DNA of 64,000 nucleotides from Planoprotostelium fungivorum (lineage: Eukaryota; Evosea; Variosea; Cavosteliida; Cavosteliaceae): the NCBI GenBank assembly GCA_003024175.1, contig MDYQ01000448.1:124001-188000 (forward strand), read 5' to 3'. This document shows positions 1-12,400 of the stretch, piece after piece. The notes below the pieces were generated by a model that saw nothing but the letters and a program-made list of their open reading frames with translations, was not told the DNA's origin and made no database searches. A program made the position numbers and the translations under genes. Numbering within the stretch: position 1 is the first letter of the stretch; every line of letters begins with the position of its first letter.

Positions 1-2893
1 AGATGAGAATCAGGGAAGAGATGGTGAATCCATCGTGTAATCAGAGTGAACTGAGAGGGACAGATGAGAGAGAAGAGGAGAGAGGGAGAGGATGTGAGGG
101 AGGAGGATGAAGTGATCAAGTTGCTCAAGAGTCAACTGGGTGAGGGACACACGAGACGGTCGAGTGAAAGAGGAACAGAGAAAGAGAGAGAGGAGCACCG
201 ATTGGATGTCGAAAGACAGGCCTCTATACAGAACGAACTTGTACAGGTAAGAGAAGAACGGAAGATTAAAGAATGGAATTTGAAGAAGGATAGAGCTTGC
301 GAACTACAGCAGACACGTTGAGGATCGAAATCGAATCACAAAAGAGGAACGAGCAGACAAGAGCATCTACCAGTTCATCTCAAATAGCAGATCTGATTTC
401 GAAGAATCAAACGTTGACGGTGCGTAATTCATCTAGGATCAACACCAACGATGGTTGCATACGAGATGAAAGAACTGACGATATGATAGAGAGAAATCGA
501 AGAGCTGAAGCATTCAGAGGCGAAGGAGTCACCCAACTTGAGGCCCCTCGAATTTGCGGACGATGGTCCGAGATCGGCAATGGTATCGGATGACATTACT
601 GCCCTACGCCGGAGGACCTGGCAGCAGGTACGTCCTTCTACAACGAGCGACAGACTGACGGGAGCAGATGGAAGAGATCACGAAACTGAAGGAGGAATTG
701 GAGGAGATGAGGCGATACCAGAGGACCGTGTTCAAGCAAGAAGAGATCATCGGGAGATTAAATTCCCACCTCCAGACCACCATCGATGATTCTCAGAGGG
801 AGAGATCAGATAAGGAAGTGAAGCACAGAGAGATCCAGAGGGTGAGATGAAAGAGAGATGAAGCTGATGGAGGCAGCTGCTTCAAGTGATTGGTACCCTC
901 GAGACACGATTGTCTCAGCTTCCTTTGGAGAAGGAGAAAGAGAACGAACTGAGCGAGATCATCAAACAGAAGGAGGAGCAATTGAGCGAGATACTGAAGG
1001 AGAAGGAGAATCAATTGAACGAATTGCAGAGGGTTTACACTCAAGAGAAGGACAGCTGGGGCGATGAGAAACGAGAGCTGACGAAAGCACGAGTGGAGAT
1101 GGAGAGAAGCTTGGAAGAGAATAACAAGGAGATAGAAGAGAAGAACAAGGAGATAGAAGAGAAGAACAAGGAGATAGAAGAGAAGAACAAGGAGATAGGA
1201 GAGAAGAGAAAGGAGATAGAAGAGACGAACAAGATGATCGAGGAGACGAATAAGAGGATCATTCAGTCGAACGAGACGATGGGAGAGAAGATGGAAGCGA
1301 TCGAGAGCATGGAGAGGGAGAGGGAAGAGAAGGAGAGGAAGATGGATGACATGCAGAAGAAGATGGAACAGATGAAGGGAGAAAAGTCAGCGATGGAAGA
1401 GAAGATGAAGGAGATGCAGAAGGTCATCGATACACTCAGATCCGAACAAGACAAGAAGAGGTGAGATTTTAACGATGGAGAAATGATTGATGGGAGCAGG
1501 GATCGCATCAAATTGACACAATCCTCCGGGGGATACGACTCCATCATGAGCCCACCCATCAGTCTGGGTCTCGATCCAAACAAGATCACCAGTCTCATGG
1601 TATCCATTTCATCCTATCTTCTCCCTCTCACACTCTCAGGACATGTACGCCGCATTCATCCCACAGAATCCTCCCAACACAGCAGAGACACAACCGAGGC
1701 CTTCATCGAACGAACCCGTATCCAGAAGCACCAGACGCCTCCGCAGCGCCGGCGAGAGATCCCACAGTTTCGTAGATCTGGTCAAGACGGATCCTGCCAG
1801 ATCCCCCAGATCCCCCAGATCGAACACCAATCCACCCAAAGTAGAGAGTGGAGAACTGAAGACGATCACGCGGTCGAAATCGACGACCATGGCCGAATTG
1901 GAGCAGAGTATCATGGCCAGCGAGATGAAGAAGGGAGAGGAAGAGAAAAAGGTGACCCAAGATGACAGCGGCAAGAAGAGGGAGGAGGAGCTGACACGGA
2001 AGGTGAGTTGCGGAGGAGGGTGGAGATTGAATGGAGTAGAAATCGAAGGGATTCGAGAAGATCATCAGCAAGAATTGCACATCAGGAACACCCCTCTCTC
2101 GCCCTCTCAGCATCGTCAAAGGAGGTAAATTGAATTCGATTTGGAACCAATTCTGAGGCTTACACTAGGCTCTTTCTCCAACATCCTCAGCCACGTTTCA
2201 TCCGGAAGACACGACAACACACCACTCAGTACCTCACCCCCAGAACCAGAGAACAATAACGTAATGATCGAAGTGGCCGCCATTTCAGATAGGAGAGAGG
2301 ACCCCATCATCCTCACAGAGAGGAGGGAGGAGAGCTCAGGTCACCTTTCCAGACCCAGCTCGGCCGAAATTTCTTCTCGAAGGGGATCTAGACCTTCCAG
2401 CGCCAATGGACTCCCGACCACTTCACCTCGCAGGATCACTGATCTGGCTCTCTTTCGAATGTCATCCATGGAGGAGATGAACGAGTCCAGATTGTCCCCT
2501 AGAGTCCCAGAGACCAGCAGCACCACACGCGACGTGAAGACGCTGAGAAACATCGAGATCCCACCCGTCAACCTCGAAGAGCGGCTGCCTTTGAGGTGGA
2601 GATGTTTCGAGAGTGAGACTGACCTCTTCAGATCACCCGTGGCAGAATCACCGAAAGACAGAAGTGCACTCCTGCACAGCAGCGGATCCATCAGCACTCG
2701 AGAGATGAGACAGACAACCCCAGTGGGTGAGCCTCAACTGAGCCCGGGTTCAGCGGGAAGACAGCCGAGGGACACGGAAGTGGAGGAACCAGTGAGTGAG
2801 GAGGGAAGAAAGAAAGCTGAAGAGGTCAAGATGAGCACGAGGAGGCAGCCGACACACATGCCAGTGAAGCATCCGAGTGGATCCTACAGGTGA
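1..2893 (+). CDS. Long coiled-coil protein, 5' end outside the window
   Basis: Multi-exon gene entering from the left edge. Short introns are visible, for example near 134-164, 247-292, 1462-1500, 1600-1640 and 2005-2153. The exon at about 886-1461 is almost pure heptads rich in Glu, Lys, Gln and Met. It holds four near-identical 21-bp units encoding NKEIEEK (about 1123-1205), so it should form a long parallel coiled coil. After 1500 the composition changes to Ser, Pro and Arg rich low-complexity sequence (RSRPSSAE-type, many possible phosphosites), ending SYR-stop at 2891-2893. No catalytic domain is seen. Coiled coil plus disordered basic tail is typical of cytoskeletal, centrosomal or Golgi tethering proteins, but no family can be named. 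The gene converges on the histidine kinase with only 152 bp between stops. Exon joins are judged by eye. Confidence 0.75.
1123..1205 (+). repeat. 21-bp in-frame tandem repeat encoding NKEIEEK heptads
   Basis: About four direct copies of a 21-bp unit in the coiled-coil exon. The third base of codons is almost invariant between units, so this is recent unit duplication rather than only protein-level constraint. Each unit is exactly three heptad-equivalent turns' worth of one heptad, so gain or loss of a unit keeps the coiled-coil register. Confidence 0.8.
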
Positions 2894-3045
2894 GAACGTC
2901 TCAGGACCAAGAATGACGGAATCAGGCGTCCTGGGCCAAAACTACCACCGTTGTAGAGACATGATGTACTTTCGTATCGAATGTTAGATTATAAATAGAG
3001 ATGTTGTACTACACGATAGAATAAGAAAGAAATACGACTCTCTGT

Positions 3046-6000
3046 TTATGAATCACCGGCTCTCGCCAGTTCATCGATGGCATTCCCTAAATCGACCGTC
3101 TGCACGGGCTTGGTCAAGTGTAGATCAAAACCTTGACTCAAACTCCTCTGCACGTCCTCCTCCATTCCGTACCCCGTGAGAGCGATGCTCTTGAACTGGT
3201 GGCTGCACATCCTGTGGAGTTCCGTGATCAGATCATATCCCGATCGATCTGGCAGACCGATGTCGCTGATCAGCATGTCGAACTTGTAATTCTTCGCCAC
3301 GGCCACGGCCTCTGTGAAACTGTAGGCCACTCTCAGGTTGTGACCAAATTTCTTCGTCAACAGCCGCCGCAGGACCATCATGGTCGTCTCGTTGTCTTCC
3401 ACCAGGAGAATGTTTCTGGGGGCAGGGCGGGCGTCGTTGACCTTGCTGCTCGTGTCCTCCGAGCTCCTGACGCTCACATCCTCCACGAAGGGTATCGTCA
3501 GGGAGAACGTCGCTCCCTTGCCCAGTCCAGCTGAATCGGCGGATAATTCTCCGTGATGAAGGACGGCCAGAGCTCGACTGATGCTCAGTCCTACCATCTC
3601 CATCAGTATCGAATGAAAGGAGAGTGACGCACCTAAACCTAGACCACCAAACTGTTGGGTGATGTCTCTTCCACCCTGTTCGAAGGGCGTGAAGATCTTG
3701 GCGAGACCTTCTTGAGAGATGCCGATACCCGAATCGGTGACGCGGACGATGATTCGATTGTCTTCAATGTTGCTGCTGCTGATGGTGATGCTTCCCTTGT
3801 TGGGGGTGAACTTGATGGCGTTCTTGATGATATTCCAGAAGATCTGCTGCAGGCGAGCGGGATCGGCGTTGACGGTGTGGTGAGGTGCCTCGAGATGTGT
3901 GACGATGTTGAGCTCCTTCTTGTTGATGTCGTACGTCAGGATCTGCAGTGTCTGCTGGATCAACTCGTTCACTTCGATGATCTTCGGGTGAAGCACCATC
4001 TTCCCCTTTGTCACCTTCGTGACGTCCAGTAGATCGTCGATCAACTGAGTTCATCAGTCTCTCTCTCACATTCGTGGATGGGTCTCTCACCTGCACTTCC
4101 AATTGGATGTTTCTGTGGATCATGGATACTTCATCTCTCGTCTTCTTGCTCAATGTCGCATCGTTCTTCAGTTCTTCTGCCAAGAGGAGAGCGGGTGCCA
4201 GTGGTGTTCTCATCTCGTGAGATAGGACGGCCAAGAAATGATCCTTGGCCATGTTTGCCTTCTCGGCTCGTTCTCTCAGCTCTTGTTCCGCTCGGTTGGA
4301 TTGTAATCTGGCCTGTGATATTCGCAGGTGTGATGCAATTCTTGCCCTCAGTTCGATGGCTGGAATACTCGTCAATGTTGGTTCTATTGATCATCGAAGA
4401 AACACAAGAGGCATGTTAAACAGAGTGAATGAGAAGATCTCACCAGTGAAAGGCTTGATGAGATAATCAGCGGCACCCATATTCAGACCCTCGATCTTGA
4501 ATTCCTCTCCAGCTCTGGCACTCAAGAAGATGAGAGGAATCAACGCCAAATTGGGATTCATCCTGATGGCCTATCTCACATCAATACATCGTCACCCTCG
4601 AAAGAGATACAGGAATGTGATGGAGTAGAATCGAAGAGGAAAGTACCTTGAGAAGACCCAGACCATCCAGTTTAGGCATCATGACGTCAGACAAGATGAG
4701 ATCTGGACGATAGGAACCCTTCATGATCTCCAGTGCTTGCTGTCCATCTCCTGCCATCTTCACCGTGTACTGTTTTCTCTCAGTCTCGCCTCCTTTCTCT
4801 CCACTCACTTGATCACAGATGAGGTGGTAGATGTACTCCCTCATATCTGCGTTATCGTCCACCAACAGGATTTTGTACTTGATCTCTCCGTTGCTCATCG
4901 GTACCTCCTCCTGTCATCGTCAGGATGACGTCATCCATGCATCAAGTTCACCATCGAATCGCGGGGTGCGAGGTCAGTCCCCGTCTCCACTGTGGGCAAC
5001 CACCAGGCGGCATTTTTCGTGTATGAAGTTCTCTTCTCCAGGGTAGAATCTTTCTTCTGGTGGTTGACTTGCTCCTTTGGAAGGTGATCGCATCCCAGGG
5101 GAATCTGCGCCACGAATCTCGTCCCTTTTCCCGGTTGTGATTCGATCTACAACGTTTCAATTGAATGAAATACTGGATGTTACCTTGATGACACCGCCGT
5201 GGAGTTTGATGAGCTCGCTGACGAGGGCGAGCCCGATTCCCGTTCCCTCGTGTGTCCTTCCCTGGGAATTGTGAACTCGGTAGAATCTCTGAAAGATGTG
5301 CGGCTGATCGGCCTTCGGAATTCCGATTCCGGTGTCCTCCACCGAGAAGGTGACGTTCTTTCCGTCCTCGGCCAGTTGTAGACCGACGACGATCTTCCCC
5401 TCGAACGTGTATTTGAAGGCATTGGATAAGAGGCTGATGAAGTCAGGAGAGAAGGTAAACATTCTTCTCACTTGAGTACAATCTTCTCCCACATGTCCGT
5501 GTCGACAAAGATATCGGGTATGTTCTCACACTTGGCTTCCAGCTGTAATCCAGCTCTCTCGCAGGGAGCCCTCATGATCTCACACAGTTCCGTCGTCAGT
5601 TTCACCAGATCGACCGGCTCGTAGCTGGCCTGCACTCTTCCCGCCTCGATGCGAGAGAAATCCAAGAGGGTGTTGACCAATTTGAGGAGACGGAGAGCAT
5701 TGCGGTACACCAAGGTCAGTTGCTCCTTTTGGTTCTGCGTCAGACCTTGCTCCGTGGTGAAAAAGTCTTCGAGAGGTCCCAGCATGAGGGTGAGAGGTGT
5801 TCGGAATTCGTGGGAGATGTTGGAGAAGAAGGCCGTCTTCACTCGGTCCAATTCTGCCAGTGCCTCGACGCATTGTCTCTCTTCCTCTCTCGCCTTCGTG
5901 TTGGCCAACAGTGTGGCAATCTGGTGGAGTCAGTGTGGAAGACATCAACTGGTGTCACCTGAGAGGAGACGAGGTTGAGGAAGGTTCGATATTCTTCATT

Positions 6001-7235
6001 GAGAGGTCGGTATTGATTCAGTCCCATGATGATGACAGGTACGGGTAACTCTTGTCCTGAAGAGGATGAGACGTGTTCATGTGATGATGGTGGACGATGA
6101 TGAGAAGAGGTTGATACCTGGAGTGGTGATGGCCATGATGTACGCCTTCTTGGGTGGGATCCTCCACATTCCACACGGACCGAGAGGATACTGAGACAGA
6201 TCGAACACCATCGATTTACCCGTGGTGGAGACCAATACGACCGAAGAGTACAACGCCTGCTGCACTGGAAATCGATAATCAAAAGAACCCCTGGGACCCC
6301 CTCGATCATCGGGCATGGGGATCTCTGGGACGTAGAAGCTGTCCACCAGTGGATCGACGCCGCAGGAATCGACGAGGGTGAGCTTGCTCCTCTCCTTGTC
6401 GACCGTGTAGATCATGGCAAAGGGGAAGTCGTAGGTGTTGAGGCCGATGGCTCGCATGACGACAGAGCATGCTTCTCGGGTGGTGTTGGATTCGGCGGCA
6501 TGGGCAGTGATGTCTTTGAGGGTGTTGAGTTGCCGAGAAGAGATGACCGAGGAAGTTGTATCGGCCAGGGGGCAGACGATGGCGATGACTTTCTTGTCCA
6601 CATCGTCTTTGAGAGGTGAATAGGAATATGTCCAGTAGGTTTCCATCATCTCTCCGTCTTTGCGAAGGACCATGAGTTCGTCCGAGGACCATATGGAGGA
6701 GTTGGCGTCCGATAGTGATCGCGTGAGTGCCTGATGAATGTCCTCAAAGATTTCTGGAAATACCTTCCTCGCTTCAGAGGTAATGTTGGAAAAGATTCAC
6801 CTCTTTCAGAGTTTTCCCAAAACAGGTGGGATGTCGTGAACCGAGTAGAGGGATGTATCCATCGTTATAGAGGAAGACAAATTCGGGGCCAAGGTAATAT
6901 ATGGTGGGGAATCTGTTGGAGAGAACCACGTTGAGTCCTCTCTCGTATACTGGCGGCCAGGTCGCTCTCGGTCCAAGACTCGTCTTCGACCAATCCGTAC
7001 TCTCCATCAGTTTTCCGCATTCACCCCACAGCTCAGATCTCGAGCTAAATGATTTGAGTATGTGCATTGAGAGGTTGTCCTCTGAATTCTGAACCGATCG
7101 TATGTCCATTGGCGCTGTTAGTATCGTATGGGCAGTGTTCTCTGCTGCAGGAGTATCTTCATGTGATTCTCCCTCCACCGAGGCCTTCCTTCGTTTTCTA
7201 GGATGAGCATCATCTCCTTCTTGTCTGTCGCTCAT
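3046..7235 (-). CDS. Double hybrid sensor histidine kinase (PAS-GAF-HK-REC-HK-REC)
   Basis: Cytosolic hybrid histidine kinase of roughly 1,100 residues in many exons. Order from the start at 7235: a basic N-terminal leader; a PAS-like sensor (about 7060-6774) with the motif FPTIYYLGPEFVFLYNDGY; a GAF-like segment (about 6673-6080); HisKA 1 with H-box SNISHEFRTPLTLML (about 5820); HATPase 1 with DTGIGIP and GTGIGLALVSEL; receiver 1 (KILLVDDNAD, acceptor Asp in LILSDVMMPKLDG); HisKA 2 with VLSHEMRTPLAPALL; HATPase 2 with DSGIGIS and, after removal of an intron at about 3590-3635, GGLGLSISRALAV; receiver 2 (NILLVEDNET, acceptor Asp in LISDIGLPDRSG). All phosphotransfer residues are present in both halves. 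No transmembrane segment is seen. The PAS-type head is common in bacterial hybrid kinases, so ancient transfer from bacteria is possible. It probably signals through a separate HPt protein, as in other amoebae. Confidence 0.93.
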
Positions 7236-7589
7236 GCTGTCCGCTGTTAGGCGTGAGCCTCGCGGTGCGTGATGATGCGCGTATTGAAAAATAAAATAAT
7301 AGACCTATTTATTGACCAGTCACTGTTTGCTCACCTTTCCTCTTTCAGAGGGGGATTAGATTCTAGGGATAGAAAGACAAAGGAGAACTCTACTTCTCTC
7401 CCTCCTCTCCTCAATTAAGAGCTCCTCCATTTCAACCCGTCATCCTATTCTTTCTCATTCTGATAACGCTCTCGGTAGATGTGACGTCATCTACCCCTGA
7501 GCTCGATATAGTACGATTTCCGTTCACAAACTCAATTCGTCACCACATACTCCATGGGGAGAGACGAAAGGCACACAATGATACAATCT
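7236..7589. other. Intergenic: histidine kinase promoter and IST1 3' end
   Basis: 354 bp upstream of the kinase start. It contains an AT-rich stretch around 7285-7310 (AAAATAAAATAATAG) that could be part of the kinase promoter. No ORF or RNA gene is recognised here. Confidence 0.5.
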
Positions 7590-9240
7590 TTATTGATTAT
7601 CTCTCTTCTTCAACCTCTCGAACCTGGGAACATCTTGTCAGAGAAGACAAGGAGATGATGCGATGGAGAGTGCTGATGAGAATAGAAGAGTGTGAAACTG
7701 GATTGAGATTCACCTTGCTGCGAGATCATCGAACTCTGGGAAAGCATCGGAATTGCCATCGTTGGAGTGATCTGGAGGGGTGGGGAAGGAAGGTGTGCTG
7801 GGGAAGGTGGGCACACTGGGGAACTGAGGCATGTTCCTGTCTTTGTCAGTTTCTCCTCTCTCCTCTCTCCTCACCCATCTGGTACAGAGGGGAATTCACG
7901 TCTCAGTGTATCTTTCACCACGTCAGCTTACACAAAGTCTCTACGTCCTCACCTGCACCAGGGTTTGGCTTGAATTGTGGGGCAGGTGGAAATGAATTCG
8001 TTGTAGATGGTGGATTTCCGGGGGTGGAGGGGAAGTGGGGTGCGGGTGGTTGACCCTGCGTGTTTCCTGCACTGGGCACCTTGTACACGTCAGACGTCAT
8101 GATATCTCACGTGATATCACCTGAGGGAAGTTGGGGGTAGAGGGAAAGGAGGGAGCGGCCGGAAAATTCGGAAAATTAGGTGTAGAAGGGAAATTGGGGG
8201 CGGGCGGGAAATTAGGTGCAGGCGGGAAGTTTGGTCTCGCTTGTGGGAGTCAATCTACATTGTTGTAGATAACGACTCACCTGGGTGACCCGAATTGGGA
8301 GGAGGGAAGTTGGGGAAGTTGGGGGTACCTCCGTTCCCGCCGGAGGGTGGTGTGGGAAAGGAAGGGAAACCACCTTGAGGTCCATCTGAACACAAGTCAA
8401 TCCATGGAATGATGATGACGATGATGAAGACATGTAGATGGATCACCGTGATGATCGCAGTCATCGAATCCCAGCATGGGATTGGTGGGAGGGTTCAATT
8501 CTGCCTTCCAGTCCAGATTGTATTGCTTGGCGATCTCGTTTAGGTATTGGTAGATGAGGTAGTTCTCGGGAGATTGTATGGACAACTTGTGAGTGATCCT
8601 TGCATTCACGTATTTATCTTTGTCGCACATGGCAGCGTGGGCGAACTCTTTGCCGTACTTGATGGTGAAATGATCTCGAACCTTGAAATTGGATGATTAG
8701 AGATCGAGTGGTATGGAGCTGAGATTACCAGACATAATTCTTTGATCTCTATGCGAGGTGCTGCGTACATGACGCTCTGGACGGCCTCTATGATGTCGCT
8801 CGGGCACTCTCTGTTCATATGACGTCATTATGAGATATTCGGAATGTCTGTGTTCACCTTGATATCTGTATGATGCCCAAACGTGTGACCAATAACTCAC
8901 AAAATAATTCGAGGATGTCGTATGCCTCAATCAGAAAATCTTCACGGATGATTGCCTCCACCTGAGAGGTTGAGAACGTAGATGAAAGACGAAGACGCAC
9001 CTTGATTCTAGCACTCTCATCTTTACCCGCTCTGAGCAGATCGGCTATCTCTTTCTTTTGGTTCTTGATCTGGTTCTCTTTCTTGGTCTTCTGTAACTTC
9101 AATCTCGTAACAGCCAGTTTGAGTTGAACCTTACTTGGAAATCATCAGATGCAGTGGAAGATTTTCGTAACGCTCACCAAGCATTGGAGTCGAATTGTTT
9201 CTCGCCAAGACCAAGAGATTTAGTGAGGTTAGACAACATG
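7590..9240 (-). CDS. IST1: IST1-like ESCRT-III protein
   Basis: IST1 family, an ESCRT-III-like protein that binds CHMP1 and VPS4 in endosomal sorting and cytokinetic abscission. Start at 9240 gives MLSNLTKSLGLGEKQFDSNA; the spliced core then shows the family hallmarks ADLLRAGKDESARIK, VEAIIREDFLIEAYDILELF and CPSDIIEAVQSVMYAAPRI. Next comes a Pro/Asn/Phe-rich linker (repeats of the NFPNFPP and APHFPSTPG kind). The C-terminus is formed across an intron: exon ending FPEFDDLAAR (about 7720), then a short last exon giving RFERLKKRDNQ-stop at 7590. Together they read DDLAARFERLKK, a good MIM1 motif for VPS4 MIT binding. The acceptor at CCCAG was chosen over earlier AGs because it alone restores this motif. 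The long Pro-rich linker is typical of the family. Confidence 0.9.
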
Positions 9241-9414
9241 GATGTCTGTGTTCGGTTGTGAGCTTATGTGTTGTTGTCTCGCGAAAAAAATCGATTTCAA
9301 TGAATTTGACAAAAACAAGCAGAACTCTCTTTCAATAAAAATTGAGGTGAGCTGAAGTAAGGTGAGGCATGGAGTGAGCAGTAGGTAAAGAAGACGACTA
9401 TTATATACATTGCT

Positions 9415-12400
9415 TTATCCATCAGGTGGAACTAGCGTTTCGTGTGTCTCCGTTCTCTTTGCCAATTGTGATCTCGCGTACCGGATCATCATCTCCATCT
9501 CTGGATCGTCTGCGTTTCGACTGGCTCGATCTAACAGACCTTGGACAGAGTCTTGGTTCAGATTCATCACTCCTTTGTCCCCCAGAACCTGTCAAAGTCA
9601 ATCTTCCATCATCTTCACGTGCCTACCTTCGCTGCGTCTCCGATGAGAGCGATCATGGGCTTGAGATCCTCTTGGATGCCCGTCTCGAAGGTGTACTCGT
9701 ACACCTTGTTCGATAGCTCCACCACCGCTGCGACGTAATTCTCCAGCATGTCGATCTTCTGTGGGCACTTTTGGCTGATACCCATGAAGACACCACTGTA
9801 TGCCGCACACAGGGCAGGAATCCCTGAACATCATCAGTCATCTTCTCCATGATGATCCCTCACCGTCTGCCACATCTGGGTCGTAGCACACAAAATGGTG
9901 GAACATGGCCACCAGCTTATCCAGATAAGCCAAGAGGGCATCGGGAGCATTCATCGAGATCTCTGCAGAGAGTGAGCATTTCGTCAAAAGAAAACAGACA
10001 GACCTCCTATACATTCGATGATGGCCAGACGGATGCGAAGTGGCCATCGACTGGGAGACTGAAGCATGTCCATGAAGATCCCGATCCACTGTTCAGAATA
10101 GCGTATGAAATCTGAAGTACGCAGGGAGTGGGCGATCTCAGCGATGAGGTCGATGGTGGAGATGAGTAGGTCATCTGACACGGCCTCCCACAGCTCAGAT
10201 CCTATGGATGTGAGTGGGAGATGGAGGAGGAGGGTCTCACGTAAGATTCTGCGGATGATGATGTGCATCTTGGGCATGTGTTGGACAAACTTTTGTTTCT
10301 GCTTGATGGCGATGGCTTCGGACGTGAAGATGAGTTCTTCGGGTGGTGGGTATTCGTATCCACTCTCCACCATGTGGAAGAACAGATTCTGTGCCATACA
10401 TTTCAGTTCATGATGTTCATGTGATTGGATGATGTTCGTGTGATCGGATCAGATGATGAGATGTGAAGTGGATGATGAGCTCACGATGAGTTCGTTGGAT
10501 GTCTCATCCGGTACATCTTGAGCGCCTGGGATCATGTTCGATAGACACGCCGTCAGTCCCTTCTGAATCTGCTTCCTGCTCTCAATGTAATGTCTGTCCA
10601 TCGAACGAATGAATTCCTGATTCGATCAGCACCATCACAGATCACCGGATCACCTTCAGTTCGGATGGAAGATCCATGGAGAAGAAGGGCATGACAGAGC
10701 TGTCCGTCGACGTAGAAGGAAGATGTTTGCTGAGAGACATGCTCGTGTCCACCAGAAAGGAGGATCGATTGCGAAGTACGGCCCTGGCACACAGTTCCTT
10801 CAGTGTCAAGACTCTACGTGTGACCGGAAGGGGAAAGGTGAGGGTCTGCTCCAACTGGACCACCAGGTCTTCCAGCATACTGTTCACTGGTCGATGTCAG
10901 TCCTCTCCCTCTTCTCACAGACTGTACCTTGCATGGAGCTGGCGTGGCTGGTGTATTTCCCCCAAGAGGCGAGGGCTTCGAAGAGACCTTGGATGGAGCT
11001 GAAGGAATCGAATATGGCGCTGGTCTTTGTCACACGAGTGGAAGAAGGCTGTTTCGATCGATCGGCGGGAGAGAGCATGGGCTTCTGAAACCACGTGTTG
11101 TTGAAAGAGGCTGAGGAGATGAGAAGGAGAGTATGGATGGAGAAATGTCACCTGTCATGATGATGCGCTTTGTGGTGGCGATGAGCTTGCTGATGATGTG
11201 ATCGATGGGAAATTGATCCACGTATTCAGATTCCAAGTTGAGATTGTGAAGAGTCCATGCCGAATTGAGAGCCACCGAGGGGACGTCCTGTGGGGGTGAA
11301 TATCACTTTGTTCGACCAAGAGAAACATCTCACCTCAACTCCTTGCAGCAGAATGTCCACCAGTTGTGTCATCCTCTCTGCCCTGGCCTCATCGTTTCCT
11401 AGATCGATTCAGCGATGACCTCAATTGAAATCTCACCACTGGCGAGGTACATATGAGGGTTGAAGCGGATGATACACCCCAGAGTCCAAACGGCTGAGCT
11501 CCTGACCGAACGCGTGGGATCGGTTGCAAGAGCGAGCAGAGTGTCAAAGTGCTTGGCATTCAGCTCGTCCGTGTGATGTGCTGTCCTCTGTCAGCGATAG
11601 TTACGATGGGGACTACTTCACCTCCTTGTATCGTTCCCAGTACACCGGCTGCAGCACCTCTGAAGATGGAGATGGAGTTGAGGTTGTCGTCCAGGAAACC
11701 ACCCACCAATTGTACCATCAGTGTCAGAACCTTCTCTCGTGTGAGATCACTCATCATGATGTGACGATGAACAGATGATGTCACGGATGAGAAGAATGAC
11801 ATCCCATCGAGGAAGATGCCTCACCTCCGGAGTGATGAGACCGAGAAAGCTGAGACAGCATGCAGATAGTTCACTGCTACCCGAGATGACCAGGGTGATG
11901 TCGTTGTAGACGGTGGGATTGAACGATACGACATTGTTGGAATCGGAGGGGTCGCACTCTTGAGGAAGAGGAGTAGAGAAGGCCAGGACATCCAAAGTCA
12001 TCGTCACTAACTCGGCTGCATTTCGAGTGAGGAATGTGTCTGAGGGGGGTGTAGGTGTGGCATCTGCACGGGTCACACGTCACGTGACTACATTTCCACG
12101 TACCTCCTTCGTCTTCCATTGATTCTTGGAATGAGACCAGCTCGCAGATGGAGGCGAGTAGGAGGAGTACCTTCTCTAATACCACCGTGCCGTATCTACA
12201 CCACAGTCAGCACACCTGGATGGAGATGAAATAGAGAAAGATAGAGGAGGACATACTTGAAATCGAGCTCAGGATCGATGCTCTCTTCGTCCATTCGATT
12301 GGTGAACCGTTTCATTCCAGAGTGAGCCCTGTGCATCCTACACCGCACGTAATTGTTCATGATATCGCACACCGTCCTGCAGATCTTCTTCTCGTATTTG

